Assembly (NCBI GenBank): GCA_945952585.1
Contig: CAMFII010000003.1
Span: 124,001 to 188,000, forward strand
Reading direction: 5' to 3'
Length of the DNA stretch: 64,000 nucleotides
Source: an uncultured Rhodobacter sp.
GTDB lineage: Bacteria; Pseudomonadota; Alphaproteobacteria; Rhodobacterales; Rhodobacteraceae
The first letter of the stretch is position 1; each line of letters starts with the position of its first letter. A program made the position numbers and the translations under genes. Under the pieces are notes generated by a model. The model did not search any database. It was given only the letters and a program-made list of their open reading frames with translations, and was not told where the DNA came from. Positions 18,478-28,720 of this stretch are shown here, piece after piece.

Positions 18478-20214
18478 ATGAAGTTAAGGCACACGTCGAC
18501 CGCGATGGCGCTTGCGCTTCTCGCCTATGGTGCGCCCGCCTGGGCCGACATGGACGCGGCGAAGAAGTTTCTCGATACCGAGATCGGAGATCTTTCGACC
18601 CTGTCGCGCGCCGACCAGGAAAAGGAGATGCAGTGGTTCATCGATGCCGCCAAGCCGTTCCAGGGCATGGAGATCCACGTCGTCTCGGAATCGCTGACCA
18701 CTCACAAATATGAGTCCGAGGTTCTGGCACCCGCCTTCAGCGCGATCACCGGGATCAAGGTCGTCCACGACCTGATCCAGGAAGGCGATGTGGTCGAAAA
18801 GATCCAGACCCAGATGCAGTCAGGCGAAAACATCTACGACGGCTACATCAATGACTCAGACTTCATCGGAACCCATTGGCGCTATGGTCAGGTCCGCAAC
18901 CTGACCGACTGGATGGCCGACGAAGGCAAGGACGTCACCAACCCGGGACTTGACCTGAACGACTTCATCGGCCTGTCCTTCACGACCGCGCCGGATGGCA
19001 AGCTTTACCAGATGCCCGATCAGCAGTTCGCGAACCTCTACTGGTTCCGCTACGACTGGTTCAACGACGAGAAGACCAAGGCCGACTTCAAGGCCAAGTA
19101 CGGTTATGACCTTGGTGTTCCAGTCAACTGGTCAGCCTACGAAGACATCGCCCAGTTCTTCACCGGTCGCGACATGAGCTATGTCGGCGGTCCGGCCAAG
19201 GTCTATGGCAACATGGATTACGGCAAGAAGGACCCGAGCCTTGGCTGGCGCTTCACCGACGCGTGGCTTTCCATGGCGGGGAACGGCGACAAGGGCCTGC
19301 CGAACGGCAAGCCGGTTGATGAATGGGGCATCCGCGTTGACGACAAGGACCGTCCGATCGGCTCATGCGTGGCCCGCGGTGGCGACACCAACGGTCCGGC
19401 GGCGGTTTACGCGATCACCAAGTACCTCGACTGGCTCAAGAACTATGCCCCGCCCGCAGCGGAAGGCATGACCTTCGGCGAGGCGGGCCCGGTGCCTGCC
19501 CAAGGTGAGATCGCCCAGCAGGCCTTCTGGTACACTGCCTTCACCGCCGACATGGTGAAGGACGGTCTGCCGGTGGTGAACGCGGACGGCACGCCAAAAT
19601 GGCGGATGGCGCCCAGCCCGCACGGCGTCTACTGGCAGGACGGCATGAAGCTTGGCTACCAGGACGTGGGGTCGTGGACGCTGATGAAGTCGACCCCGGT
19701 CGATCGGGCGAAGGCGGCCTGGCTCTATGCTCAGTTCGTCGACTCCAAGACTGTCGACGTGAAGAAGAGCCATGTCGGCCTGACCTTCATCCGTCAGTCG
19801 ACGATCATGGACAAGAGCTTCACCGAACGTGCGCCGAAACTCGGCGGCCTGATCGAGTTCTACCGCTCGCCGGCGCGCGTGCAGTGGACCCCGACCGGCA
19901 CCAACGTTCCGGACTATCCGAAGCTTGCCCAGCTCTGGTGGCAGAACATCGGCGACGCCTCCTCGGGCGCCAAGACTCCGCAGGAAGCGATGGACGCGCT
20001 TTGCGCCGATCAGGAGAAGGTGCTTGCCCGTCTCGAGAAATCGGGCGTGCAGGGCGATATCGGCCCGAAACTGGCCGAAGAACATGATCTAGCCTGGTGG
20101 AACAAGTACGCCGTCGATCACGGGTGGGTTGCGCCGCAGCTTCCGATCGCCAACGAAAAGGACAAGCCCATCACCGTCAACTATGACGAGCTGATCAAGT
20201 CCTGGCAGAACTGA
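18478..20214 (+). CDS. glpV: Periplasmic glycerol-binding protein GlpV
   Basis: 578 residues, long for a binding protein but as expected for this family. A Sec signal peptide ends near APAWA-DMDA. The mature part has a type II binding-protein fold (for example MEIHVVSESLTTHKYESEV and IYDGYINDSDFIG) rich in Trp and Tyr. It delivers glycerol to GlpPQ-GlpST. GGGAGG lies 8 to 10 nt before the ATG, a strong site suited to high expression. An 11-bp hairpin with a T run follows the gene, likely to give binding protein in excess over glpK. Confidence 0.92.
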   Translation: MKLRHTSTAMALALLAYGAPAWADMDAAKKFLDTEIGDLSTLSRADQEKEMQWFIDAAKPFQGMEIHVVSESLTTHKYESEVLAPAFSAITGIKVVHDLIQEGDVVEKIQTQMQSGENIYDGYINDSDFIGTHWRYGQVRNLTDWMADEGKDVTNPGLDLNDFIGLSFTTAPDGKLYQMPDQQFANLYWFRYDWFNDEKTKADFKAKYGYDLGVPVNWSAYEDIAQFFTGRDMSYVGGPAKVYGNMDYGKKDPSLGWRFTDAWLSMAGNGDKGLPNGKPVDEWGIRVDDKDRPIGSCVARGGDTNGPAAVYAITKYLDWLKNYAPPAAEGMTFGEAGPVPAQGEIAQQAFWYTAFTADMVKDGLPVVNADGTPKWRMAPSPHGVYWQDGMKLGYQDVGSWTLMKSTPVDRAKAAWLYAQFVDSKTVDVKKSHVGLTFIRQSTIMDKSFTERAPKLGGLIEFYRSPARVQWTPTGTNVPDYPKLAQLWWQNIGDASSGAKTPQEAMDALCADQEKVLARLEKSGVQGDIGPKLAEEHDLAWWNKYAVDHGWVAPQLPIANEKDKPITVNYDELIKSWQN

Positions 20215-20222
20215 GGACCTGG

Positions 20223-20252
20223 GCCGGGCGGGGATTTCCCCGCCCGGCTTTT
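20223..20252 (+). terminator. Intrinsic terminator/attenuator between glpV and glpK
   Basis: A perfect 11-bp stem GCCGGGCGGGG / CCCCGCCCGGC with an ATTT loop is followed by TTTTCC. It starts 9 nt after the glpV stop. It should end most transcripts, leaving partial read-through to glpK or requiring a glpK promoter in the 87 nt that follow. Confidence 0.85.
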
Positions 20253-20338
20253 CCTTGCCGCGCGGATCGGTTGCGGCATGATCTCTGCGTGGCCCGGGGC
20301 AGCCGGAGCCGCCGCCTGTGAACCGGAGCGCCGTTGCC

Positions 20339-21844
<1,506 letters not shown>

Positions 21845-21887
21845 CCGCCAGCCCGGCCTTGTTCGACACGAGCGCGTCAACAGCACC

Positions 21888-22751
21888 ATGAAGCGCCAAA
21901 ACAACGCGGCCTGGTTGCTGGTGGTCCCCTCGGCCGCAATCCTGGCCTTCGTGGGGGTCGTGCCGCTTGTCGCGGTGTTCAACTATTCCTTCCATGACAT
22001 CTTCAGCCTCGACCAGGCATTCTGGGTCGGGACGCAATGGTATGAGGAGATCGCCGGGTCCGAGCGATTCCGCGCCAGTCTTGCGCGCAGCCTGTTGTTT
22101 TCTGCGCTGGTGATCATGGTGCAATTCTCGCTCGGCATCTGGATCGCGCTGCGGCTGTCGCGCGCGCCCCGCTATCGAACGCCGGTCCTGATGCTGCTGG
22201 CCATTCCACTGGTCGTTCCGTGGAACATGATTCCGATGATGTGGCTGAGCCTCATCAACCCCGACACCGGACTGGTCGGTCAGGCGTTCAAGGCGCTTGG
22301 GATCGGGTTCGACTACAAGTTCACCGCTCTGCATACCTGGATCCTGCTGGTCGTCATGGACACATGGCACTGGCTTGGGCTCGTTGTGATCCTTGTCTAT
22401 GCCGGCCTATCCAGCATCCCGCCCGCCTATTATCAGGCCGCGGCGATCGACGGTGCCTCGCGTCTTCAGGTGTTCCGGCATGTCCAGCTTCCCCGGCTTG
22501 CCGGCGTCCTGTCGATGGCACTGGTCCTGCGCTTCGTCGACAGCTTCATGATCTATACGGAAGCCTTCCGCATCAACGCCGGTGGCCCGATGGGCGCGAC
22601 CACCTTTCTGGCGCTGGACCTGGGCGAGAACATCAACGGCTTCAGCTATGGCATCGCCGCGGCGCGGTCGGTGATCTACTTCCTGATGGTGCTGACGGTC
22701 GCCTGGGCGTTCCGGCTGGTGACGCAGGCCCGCGAAGGGGCCGGGCAATGA
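21888..22751 (+). CDS. GlpP-like ABC permease, orphan copy
   Basis: 287 residues, about six transmembrane helices. It is clearly paralogous to GlpP: AAWLLVVPSAAILAFVGVVP at the start, the FSLDQAFWVGTQWYEEI stretch, and the EAA loop YYQAAAIDGASRLQVFRHVQLP. The frame is intact. It begins 43 nt after glpK and overlaps the next permease by 4 nt (ATGA). No ATPase or binding-protein gene accompanies the pair, so it probably uses GlpS/GlpT and either GlpV or a binding protein encoded elsewhere. Substrate is unknown, glycerol or another polyol being most likely. Confidence 0.85.
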   Translation: MKRQNNAAWLLVVPSAAILAFVGVVPLVAVFNYSFHDIFSLDQAFWVGTQWYEEIAGSERFRASLARSLLFSALVIMVQFSLGIWIALRLSRAPRYRTPVLMLLAIPLVVPWNMIPMMWLSLINPDTGLVGQAFKALGIGFDYKFTALHTWILLVVMDTWHWLGLVVILVYAGLSSIPPAYYQAAAIDGASRLQVFRHVQLPRLAGVLSMALVLRFVDSFMIYTEAFRINAGGPMGATTFLALDLGENINGFSYGIAAARSVIYFLMVLTVAWAFRLVTQAREGAGQ

Positions 22752-23545
22752 AGGCGGCACGTCCGATCGCGGGGCTTGTGGGCTTCGTCCTTCTGGCGAC
22801 GTTCGTCTTGTTGCCGCTGGTGCAGACCCTTTTATTGAGCTTTCTTTCGACGATTCCGCGCGAAGGGATCCCGGAAGGGCAGGTCACGCTCCTGAACTAT
22901 CGCAACATCGTCGAAACGCCGGCTTTGCGAGAGTCTATCCTGAATTCGATCATCTATGCGCTCTTGAACGTGACACTCTGCCTCGCCGTGGGCCTGCCAG
23001 CCGCCTACGCCTTTTCGCGCTACCGTTTCGTCGGGGACCGCCACTTCTTCTTCCTGCTGCTCGCCTTTCGCGTGACGCCGCCGGTCGTGCTGTCGCTGCC
23101 GGTGTTCATCCTCTTCGCCAAGGTGAACCTGGTGAATTCGCCGGTCGGGATCGCGCTGGCACATTGCCTGTTCAACATCCCGATCACGATCTGGATCCTC
23201 GAAAGCTTCATCTCGGCCATCCCGCGCGAATTTGATGAGACGGCCTTTATCGACGGTCACAACCTGCCGGGCTTCTTTGTGAAACATCTCATCCCGGCGA
23301 TCGCGCCAGGCATCGGCGTCGCTGCCTTCTTCTGCTTCATCTTTTCCTGGGTCGAGGTGGTGATCGCCCGGATCCTGACGGTCACGGCGGGCAAACCCAT
23401 CACCATGGCGATCAACGCATTGTTTGGATTCCAGACCGATATCGGCCTCGTCATGGCCATGACGGTCGTTTCGCTGATTCCAGGGGCGGCGATGATCTGG
23501 TTCGTCCGCAACCACATCGCGCGAGGGTTCGTCGTGAGGGCGTGA
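22748..23545 (+). CDS. GlpQ-like ABC permease, orphan copy
   Basis: 265 residues, MalG-like, paralogous to GlpQ: NYRNIVETPALRESILNSII, PAAYAFSRYRFVGDRHFFF, and the EAA loop EFDETAFIDGHNLPGFFVKHLIP. It is coupled to the preceding permease by ATGA. It is the last gene of the run on the plus strand and converges on the Sel1-repeat gene with a 43-nt gap. The N terminus is about 18 residues shorter than GlpQ. No stop or frame damage is seen, so this is not a decaying duplicate by that measure. Confidence 0.85.
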   Translation: MKAARPIAGLVGFVLLATFVLLPLVQTLLLSFLSTIPREGIPEGQVTLLNYRNIVETPALRESILNSIIYALLNVTLCLAVGLPAAYAFSRYRFVGDRHFFFLLLAFRVTPPVVLSLPVFILFAKVNLVNSPVGIALAHCLFNIPITIWILESFISAIPREFDETAFIDGHNLPGFFVKHLIPAIAPGIGVAAFFCFIFSWVEVVIARILTVTAGKPITMAINALFGFQTDIGLVMAMTVVSLIPGAAMIWFVRNHIARGFVVRA

Positions 23546-23588
23546 CCGCAAACGCGCTCAGCGTCCACGGACCTAAACCTTTGCGCAC

Positions 23589-24176
23589 TCAGTCACACTC
23601 ACGGTACTTCGATTTCTTGCAGGACTTGGCCTTTTTCAGAGCCAGGGTCTTGTCCTCGCTCGACATTCCTTTTGAAGCTGCGTCCCGATAACCCATCGCC
23701 TTCGGATGACCAAGCTCCATGGCTAATGTCCACCACATATATGCGAGAACAGGATCTTTGTTCACCCCCTCACCGTTGTCATACATGATGGCGAGGTTGT
23801 TGAAAGAAGGCGGGTACTTTCCTTTGACGGCTTGTCTATACCAGTAGAGAGCCTTCGAGAAGTTTTCGGGCACACATTGACCCGTCTCATAGGCGTAACC
23901 CAGATCATGTTGCGCAACAGCATGACCCTGTTTCGCAGCCTTGCCATACCATTCGATACCGGTGGCGCAGTTCTTTTTCACACCTAGGCCGGTGACGTAG
24001 AGATAGCCAAGCTCATACTGAGCGCGAGCGTCGCCGCCTTTTGCCAAAGGCGTCCACAGTTGCAGCGCTACGGCGAAATCACCAGCTTTTGCCGCAGCTA
24101 ATCCATCTTTATACGCGTCGGCGTACGCCAAGTTCGCAGTCATGAGGAGAAAAACCGTCAAAAGGGCCATGCGCAT
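23589..24176 (-). CDS. Exported Sel1-repeat protein
   Basis: 195 residues from the ATG at 24176, which has GGAGG 8 nt upstream. A signal peptide (MRMALLTVFLLMTANLAYADA) is followed by about four Sel1-like alpha/alpha repeats with the pattern A-x-x-LG-x-x-Y-x-x-G-x-G (QYELGYLYVTGLGV, QHDLGYAYETGQCV, FNNLAIMYDNGEGV), then a Lys/Cys-rich tail KKAKSCKKSKYRECD. Sel1 proteins are protein-interaction scaffolds; no partner is evident. Base composition looks less GC-rich than its neighbours, which suggests later acquisition. It is isolated, convergent with the orphan permeases. Confidence 0.8.
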   Translation of the reverse strand: MRMALLTVFLLMTANLAYADAYKDGLAAAKAGDFAVALQLWTPLAKGGDARAQYELGYLYVTGLGVKKNCATGIEWYGKAAKQGHAVAQHDLGYAYETGQCVPENFSKALYWYRQAVKGKYPPSFNNLAIMYDNGEGVNKDPVLAYMWWTLAMELGHPKAMGYRDAASKGMSSEDKTLALKKAKSCKKSKYRECD

Positions 24177-24341
24177 TCTGCAAACCTCCACTCCGATCTT
24201 GTTCTTGGAGCCGGCATTTCACCAAAATGCTTGGAGACGGAGTCACCAAGGAACGCCGACCTTCGCTTGACCGATATTAGCGGAAGCACTTTTGAAACGG
24301 ATGATCTGAGTCAATTGAATAGGCTTTGGACCCAGAACGCC

Positions 24342-24383
24342 AAAAAACAAAAGGCCCGCAAGCCGAATTAAGCTTGCGAGCCC
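24342..24383 (-). terminator. Intrinsic terminator of argG
   Basis: Read on the minus strand: GGGCTCGCAAGC, loop TTAATTC, GGCTTGCGGGCC (one G-T pair), then TTTTGTTTTTT. It begins about 28 nt after the argG stop. Confidence 0.9.
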
Positions 24384-24410
24384 GTTCCTTCGATTAGTAG
24401 ACGCAGGGAG

Positions 24411-25643
24411 TCAGCCCTTTTTCGCCACCCGCGAATTCCGGGTCGCGATCAGCTTCAGGCGCAGGGCGTTCAGGCGGATGAAGCCCGCGGCGTCTTTCTG
24501 GTCGTAGGCGCCGGCATCTTCCTCGAAGGTGACGTGCTTTTCCGAGTAGAGCGAATGGTCCGACCACCGCGCCACGGTCCGCGCCACGCCCTTGTAGAGC
24601 TTCAGCCGCACCGTGCCCGAGACATGCTCCTGGCTCTTGTCGATCAGGGCCTGCAGCATCTCGCGTTCGGGGCTGAACCAGAAGCCGTTGTAGATCAGCT
24701 CGGCATAGCGCGGCATGATCGAGTCCTTCAGGTGGCCTGCGCCGCTGTCGAGCGTGATCTGCTCGATCCCACGATGCGCTTCCAGCAGGATCGTGCCACC
24801 AGGGGTCTCGTAGACGCCGCGCGACTTCATGCCCACGAAGCGGTTTTCGACGAGGTCCAGCAGTCCGATCCCGTGCTTGCCGCCGATCTCATTCAGGCGG
24901 GTCAGGATCGTGGCGGGCGACAGGCGCTCGCCATTGATCGCGACGGCATCGCCCTTCTCGAAGGTGATCTCGATGAACTCGGCGCTGTCCGGGGCCTGCT
25001 CGACCGGGACGATGCGCTGGTAGACGAAATCAGGCGCTTCCTCGGCCGGGTTTTCCAGAACCTTGCCCTCGGACGAGGTGTGCAACAGGTTCGCGTCGAC
25101 GCTGAACGGGGCCTCGCCGCGCTTGTCCTTGGCGATCGGGATCTGGTTCGCCTCGGCAAACTCCAAAAGCTTCGTCCGGCTGGTCAGGTCCCACAGCCGC
25201 CAGGGCGCGATCACCCGCAGGGCCGGGTCCAGCGCTGCCACCGACAGTTCGAACCGCACCTGGTCGTTGCCCTTGCCGGTCGCGCCATGCGCCACGGCAT
25301 CCGCGCCGGTTTCATGCGCGATGCGCACCAGTTCCTTGGCGATCAGCGGCCGGGCAATCGAGGTGCCAAGCAGATACAGACCCTCGTACAAGGCATTTGC
25401 GCGGAACATCGGGAAGACGAAGTCGCGCACGAATTCCTCGCGCACATCCTCGATGAAGATGTTCTCGGGCTTGATCCCCAGCATCACCGCCTTGGCGCGC
25501 GCCGGTTCCAGTTCTTCGCCCTGGCCCAGATCGGCGGTAAAGGTGACGACCTCGCAGCCGTATTCGGTCTGGAGCCATTTGAGGATGATCGAGGTATCCA
25601 GCCCGCCGGAATAGGCAAGCACGACTTTCTTCGGCGCAGACAT
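24411..25643 (-). CDS. argG: Argininosuccinate synthase
   Basis: 410 residues, standard length. N-terminal ATP-pyrophosphatase loop [17 protein letters not shown], then [15 protein letters not shown] and [14 protein letters not shown]. It joins citrulline and aspartate in ATP-dependent manner, the penultimate step of arginine synthesis. It stands alone in its orientation with its own strong terminator, and its start lies between the Gly-rich protein gene stop and argG with a 75-nt gap. No other arg genes are nearby. Confidence 0.97.
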   Translation of the reverse strand: MSAPKKVVLAYSGGLDTSIILKWLQTEYGCEVVTFTADLGQGEELEPARAKAVMLGIKPENIFIEDVREEFVRDFVFPMFRANALYEGLYLLGTSIARPLIAKELVRIAHETGADAVAHGATGKGNDQVRFELSVAALDPALRVIAPWRLWDLTSRTKLLEFAEANQIPIAKDKRGEAPFSVDANLLHTSSEGKVLENPAEEAPDFVYQRIVPVEQAPDSAEFIEITFEKGDAVAINGERLSPATILTRLNEIGGKHGIGLLDLVENRFVGMKSRGVYETPGGTILLEAHRGIEQITLDSGAGHLKDSIMPRYAELIYNGFWFSPEREMLQALIDKSQEHVSGTVRLKLYKGVARTVARWSDHSLYSEKHVTFEEDAGAYDQKDAAGFIRLNALRLKLIATRNSRVAKKG

Positions 25644-25718
25644 TCAGGGCCTCATCAGAAGGAACTTCTCTTCGGCCCTGCGTCTATTGCGTTTTGTCTG
25701 GCCCAGCAAGGGCAGCGG

Positions 25719-26666
25719 TCAGGGGGTGTTGAGCCCGATCTTATCGCGGAAGTAGGCCAACGCCTCGTCCGAAAGGACACGGCCATCGGTCGCGGCCATC
25801 AACGCCTCGTCCTCGGTCTGGGCGGCGGTGCCGGCGGCCTCTTCGGCATCGGCAAGTTCGGCTTCGCTGGCAGAGAGGTCTTCCTCCGCGGTCGCGAGCT
25901 GCCCTTCGAGCGCGGTCTTTTGCGCCTCATACTCCGTGGCTGACGGGCGTTCGGCCTCGAGCGCGGCGACCTGTGCGTCGTAATCCTCGGCCTCGGGATC
26001 GAGCGCATCGATCTCTTCGTCAATTGCAGCGTTCTTGGCCGCATAGTCCGTGTCGAGGTCGCTGATCTCTTGCTGAATGCCGTCGCGGATGTCTTCCTTC
26101 TCGGAAACGGCGGCTGCGGCCTCTTCGGCCAGGCGCCCGTTTTCGGTCGTTGCCAGTGCGGCCTCGCGATAGGCGGCGATTCGACCGACCCGGCTGTTGG
26201 GGCTGGCATTCTGCCAAGCCTGCGCGCTTGCGTGATAGGCGTTTAGTCCCTTGAGCTCGGACGCGAACTTGCCCGGATTGTCGACTTCAAAGGCGACTTC
26301 GACTTCTTCTTCCTCAGCCGACTTGACGTCCGGTGCTGCCGCGGTCGCTTTCGTTGCCTTGTTGCCTGAAGACTTGGTCGTCTGACTCTTGCCGGAACCG
26401 GAGGAGGTCGTTCCCTTGCCTGTCGAGGAGGAAGACTTTCCGTGGCTGCTGCCAGATTTCTCCGACTTGCCACCGTTTCCTTTGCTGCCGTGGTCTCCGC
26501 CACCACCACCATTACCGCCACCACCACCGCCGCCGCCGTGGTCGCCGGACTTTTCGCTCTTCGCATGGGCGATGCTCACGAAGGAAAGCGGCGAATCCGG
26601 CGCGACGGCTCCAAGGCCGGTCGCGGCAAGTCCAAGGACGAAAACCGGTGTCAGATGTTTGAACAT
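25719..26666 (-). CDS. Exported low-complexity and coiled-coil protein, function unknown
   Basis: 315 residues. Signal peptide (FKHLTPVFVLGLAATGLGAV, cleavage probably near AHA-KSEK). Then a Gly/His stretch, a Ser/Thr/Lys/Gly-rich linker (about residues 40-110), and an Ala/Glu/Asp-rich half predicted to form long coiled coils (EDIRDGIQQEISDLDTDYAA, QKTALEGQLATAEEDL). The C terminus ALAYFRDKIGLNTP is more conventional. No catalytic motif is seen. GGAG precedes the ATG by about 9 nt. It could be a periplasmic structural or surface protein. Confidence 0.75.
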   Translation of the reverse strand: MFKHLTPVFVLGLAATGLGAVAPDSPLSFVSIAHAKSEKSGDHGGGGGGGGNGGGGGDHGSKGNGGKSEKSGSSHGKSSSSTGKGTTSSGSGKSQTTKSSGNKATKATAAAPDVKSAEEEEVEVAFEVDNPGKFASELKGLNAYHASAQAWQNASPNSRVGRIAAYREAALATTENGRLAEEAAAAVSEKEDIRDGIQQEISDLDTDYAAKNAAIDEEIDALDPEAEDYDAQVAALEAERPSATEYEAQKTALEGQLATAEEDLSASEAELADAEEAAGTAAQTEDEALMAATDGRVLSDEALAYFRDKIGLNTP

Positions 26667-26893
26667 GGTTGGCAGCTCCGTTCCCTTGGGTAGGGCCTAT
26701 GTCACAATGACGGCAGAGTTGGGGCAAGTTCTGGCCGAGAATCGTTCAGGTGCGGCGTTGACCACGACGGCCGGACGACGCAGCTTGGTTTTCGATTGGC
26801 TTGGGTCCGGGCGGGCCATAGCCCCTGATGCATCTTGTTGTGCCTTTCACTGCCGTTATCCGCCAGGAGTTTCGGCAGAAGATGCCACACTGG

Positions 26894-27065
26894 GTAGGGG
26901 AGCCGGTGACGATCGCCTACTTCCACCGCGGCGAATTCGTCCGGGGCCCGCACAGCCTGACGATGTCTGCGCTGACATCAGTACGGGGACGGCTACCCCC
27001 TCGTGGCGGTCAACTACCGTCTGGCGCGAGAACACCGCAACTCGGCCCATTTCGACGATGCGCTG
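26894..27065 (+). pseudogene. Alpha/beta-hydrolase (HSL-type) relic, frameshifted
   Basis: Two frames give adjoining pieces of one family. In the first, VGEPVTIAYFHRGEFVRGPH resembles the oxyanion-hole region of hormone-sensitive-lipase-type hydrolases, with HGGG changed to HRGE. In the second, after an in-frame stop at 26973-26975, HQYGDGYPLVAVNYRLAREH resembles the conserved YRLAPEH block, ending FDDAL. The nucleophile elbow (GxSxG) and the rest are gone. The sequence runs straight into the ABC fragment. The 227 nt between the Gly-rich protein start and this relic show no gene. Confidence 0.6.
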
Positions 27066-27401
27066 GCAGCGAAGCCGAAGCTTATCATCTGCGACGAGGT
27101 CACCTCGGCGCTCGACCCGCTGGTGGCCGAAGGCATCCTGAAGCTGCTTCTCGACCTGCAGGCGCAGGAGAAGGTGGCTTACCTGTTCATCACCCATGAC
27201 CTGGCCACCGTGAAGGCGATCGCGGACTCGATCTCGGTCATGTATCGCGGCGCGGTCGTCCGCTACGGCCCGAAGTCGGACGTGCTGTCGCCACCCTTCG
27301 ACGATTACACCGATCTTCTCCTCTCCTCGGTTCCCGAGATGCGCCAATGCTGGCTGGAAGAGGTGATCGCGCATCGGAAGATGGAGAGCGCGGGGAACTG
27401 A
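27060..27401 (+). pseudogene. C-terminal half of a peptide-type ABC ATPase (DppF/OppF-like)
   Basis: The remnant begins at ALAAKPKLIICDEVTSALD (Walker B and D-loop) and continues through YLFITHDLATVKAIADS (switch His) to the end of the oligopeptide-ATPase extension (SPPFDDYTDLLLSSVPEM). Walker A, Q-loop and signature are absent, so it cannot be a working ATPase. A GTG at 27003 would give a 132-residue open frame, but its first ~20 codons belong to the hydrolase relic. The join falls at a shared ALAA stretch. No other peptide-transporter genes remain nearby. It lies 58 nt upstream of ilvA. Confidence 0.8.
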
Positions 27402-27459
27402 GCGGTCGTCCGTCAGGACGGGCGTTGTCAGGGTCGAGCGGCGGGGATAAACGGGCGGC

Positions 27460-28707
27460 ATGACCTCTTTCGTCGATGCCGCCCGCAACGCCACGCTTGC
27501 CCTGCGCGATCTGTTTCCCGAGACGCCGCTGCAGCGCAACGACCATCTGAGCCAGCGCTTTCAGGCCGATATCTGGCTGAAGCGCGAGGATCTGACACCC
27601 GTGCGCAGCTACAAGCTGCGTGGTGCCTTCACCGCGATGCGCCGCCTATTGGCGGAACGGCCGGATCAGGGTCATTTCGTCTGTGCCAGCGCGGGAAACC
27701 ATGCCCAGGGTGTGGCCTATGCGTGCCGGCATTTCGGTGTGAAGGGCACGATCTTCATGCCGGTAACGACGCCGCAGCAGAAGATCGACAAGACGCGGAC
27801 CTTCGGCGGCAGTGCCATCGAGATCGTGTTGACCGGGGACTACTTCGACCAGACTCTTGCCGCGGCGCAGGGCTTCTGCGCCGAGAAGGCGGCGTATTTC
27901 CTGTCGCCCTTTGACGATGATGACGTGATTCTCGGTCAGTCCAGTGTGGGGGTCGAACTGCTCGATCAGCTGGGTAATGCGCCCGATCTGGTCATTCTGC
28001 CGGTTGGCGGCGGTGGCCTTGCTTCGGGGGTGACGCGATTCCTGCGCGCCGCCGCGCCCGAAACGGAATTCATCTTTGTCGAGCCGCAAGGCGGGGCGAG
28101 CCTGACGGCGGCATTGAAGCAGCATGGTCCGGTAACACTGCCGCGTGTGAACAGCTTTGTCGACGGAGCCGCGGTGGCGCGGATCGGCGAGCGGAATTAT
28201 GCGGCGCTGTCCTGGGCGCGGCCCAGACAGGTTCTGCTGGCCCCCGAGGACCGCATCTGCGTCACGATGCTGCAATTCCTCAATGTTGAGGGGATTGTGC
28301 TGGAACCGGCCGGCGCTCTGTCGGTCGACGTCCTTCCCGATCTGGCCGACCAGATCCGGGGCAAGACGGTTGTCTGTGTCACTTCTGGCGGCAATTTCGA
28401 CTTCGAGCGTTTGCCGGAGGTCAAGGAACGGGCACAGCGTTATTCCGGGGTGAAGAAGTATTTCATCCTGCGCATGCCGCAGCGGCCCGGCGCCCTGCGG
28501 GAGTTCCTGACGATGCTGGGTCCGGAAGACGACATTGCGCGGTTCGAATACCTGAAGAAATCGGCGCGAAACTTCGGTTCGGTCCTGATCGGGATCGAGA
28601 CAGGCAAGCCATCGAATTTCGCCGATCTCTTTGGCAAGATGGAAGCAGCGGGTTTCACCTATCGCGACATTACCCAGGATGAAACGCTGGCCGAGTTCCT
28701 GATCTGA
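27460..28707 (+). CDS. ilvA: Threonine ammonia-lyase, biosynthetic short form
   Basis: 415 residues. The PLP lysine motif VRSYKLRGA is near residue 50; ASAGNHAQGVAYACRHFGVK and VGGGGLASG (phosphate loop) follow. A C-terminal ACT-like domain starts near KYFILRMPQRPGALREFL, matching the short IlvA class with one regulatory domain. It deaminates threonine to 2-oxobutanoate, the first step to isoleucine. It is flanked by the relic region upstream and converges on the Hpt gene with a 13-nt gap. Confidence 0.94.
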   Translation: MTSFVDAARNATLALRDLFPETPLQRNDHLSQRFQADIWLKREDLTPVRSYKLRGAFTAMRRLLAERPDQGHFVCASAGNHAQGVAYACRHFGVKGTIFMPVTTPQQKIDKTRTFGGSAIEIVLTGDYFDQTLAAAQGFCAEKAAYFLSPFDDDDVILGQSSVGVELLDQLGNAPDLVILPVGGGGLASGVTRFLRAAAPETEFIFVEPQGGASLTAALKQHGPVTLPRVNSFVDGAAVARIGERNYAALSWARPRQVLLAPEDRICVTMLQFLNVEGIVLEPAGALSVDVLPDLADQIRGKTVVCVTSGGNFDFERLPEVKERAQRYSGVKKYFILRMPQRPGALREFLTMLGPEDDIARFEYLKKSARNFGSVLIGIETGKPSNFADLFGKMEAAGFTYRDITQDETLAEFLI

Positions 28708-28720
28708 TCCGGGTAACGGG

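Noticed and set aside
24177..24341. Small RNA between Sel1 gene and argG terminator
   Set aside because: AT-richer, but no clear promoter plus terminator pair on the plus strand; the only hairpin belongs to argG.
26389..27141. Plus-strand frame with polyproline stretch
   Set aside because: The polyproline is the reverse of the polyglycine region of the exported protein on the minus strand; not a gene.
27003..27401. Functional ABC transporter ATPase
   Set aside because: It has Walker B and switch His but no Walker A, Q-loop or signature, and its first ~20 codons come from a different family. Listed as a pseudogene.
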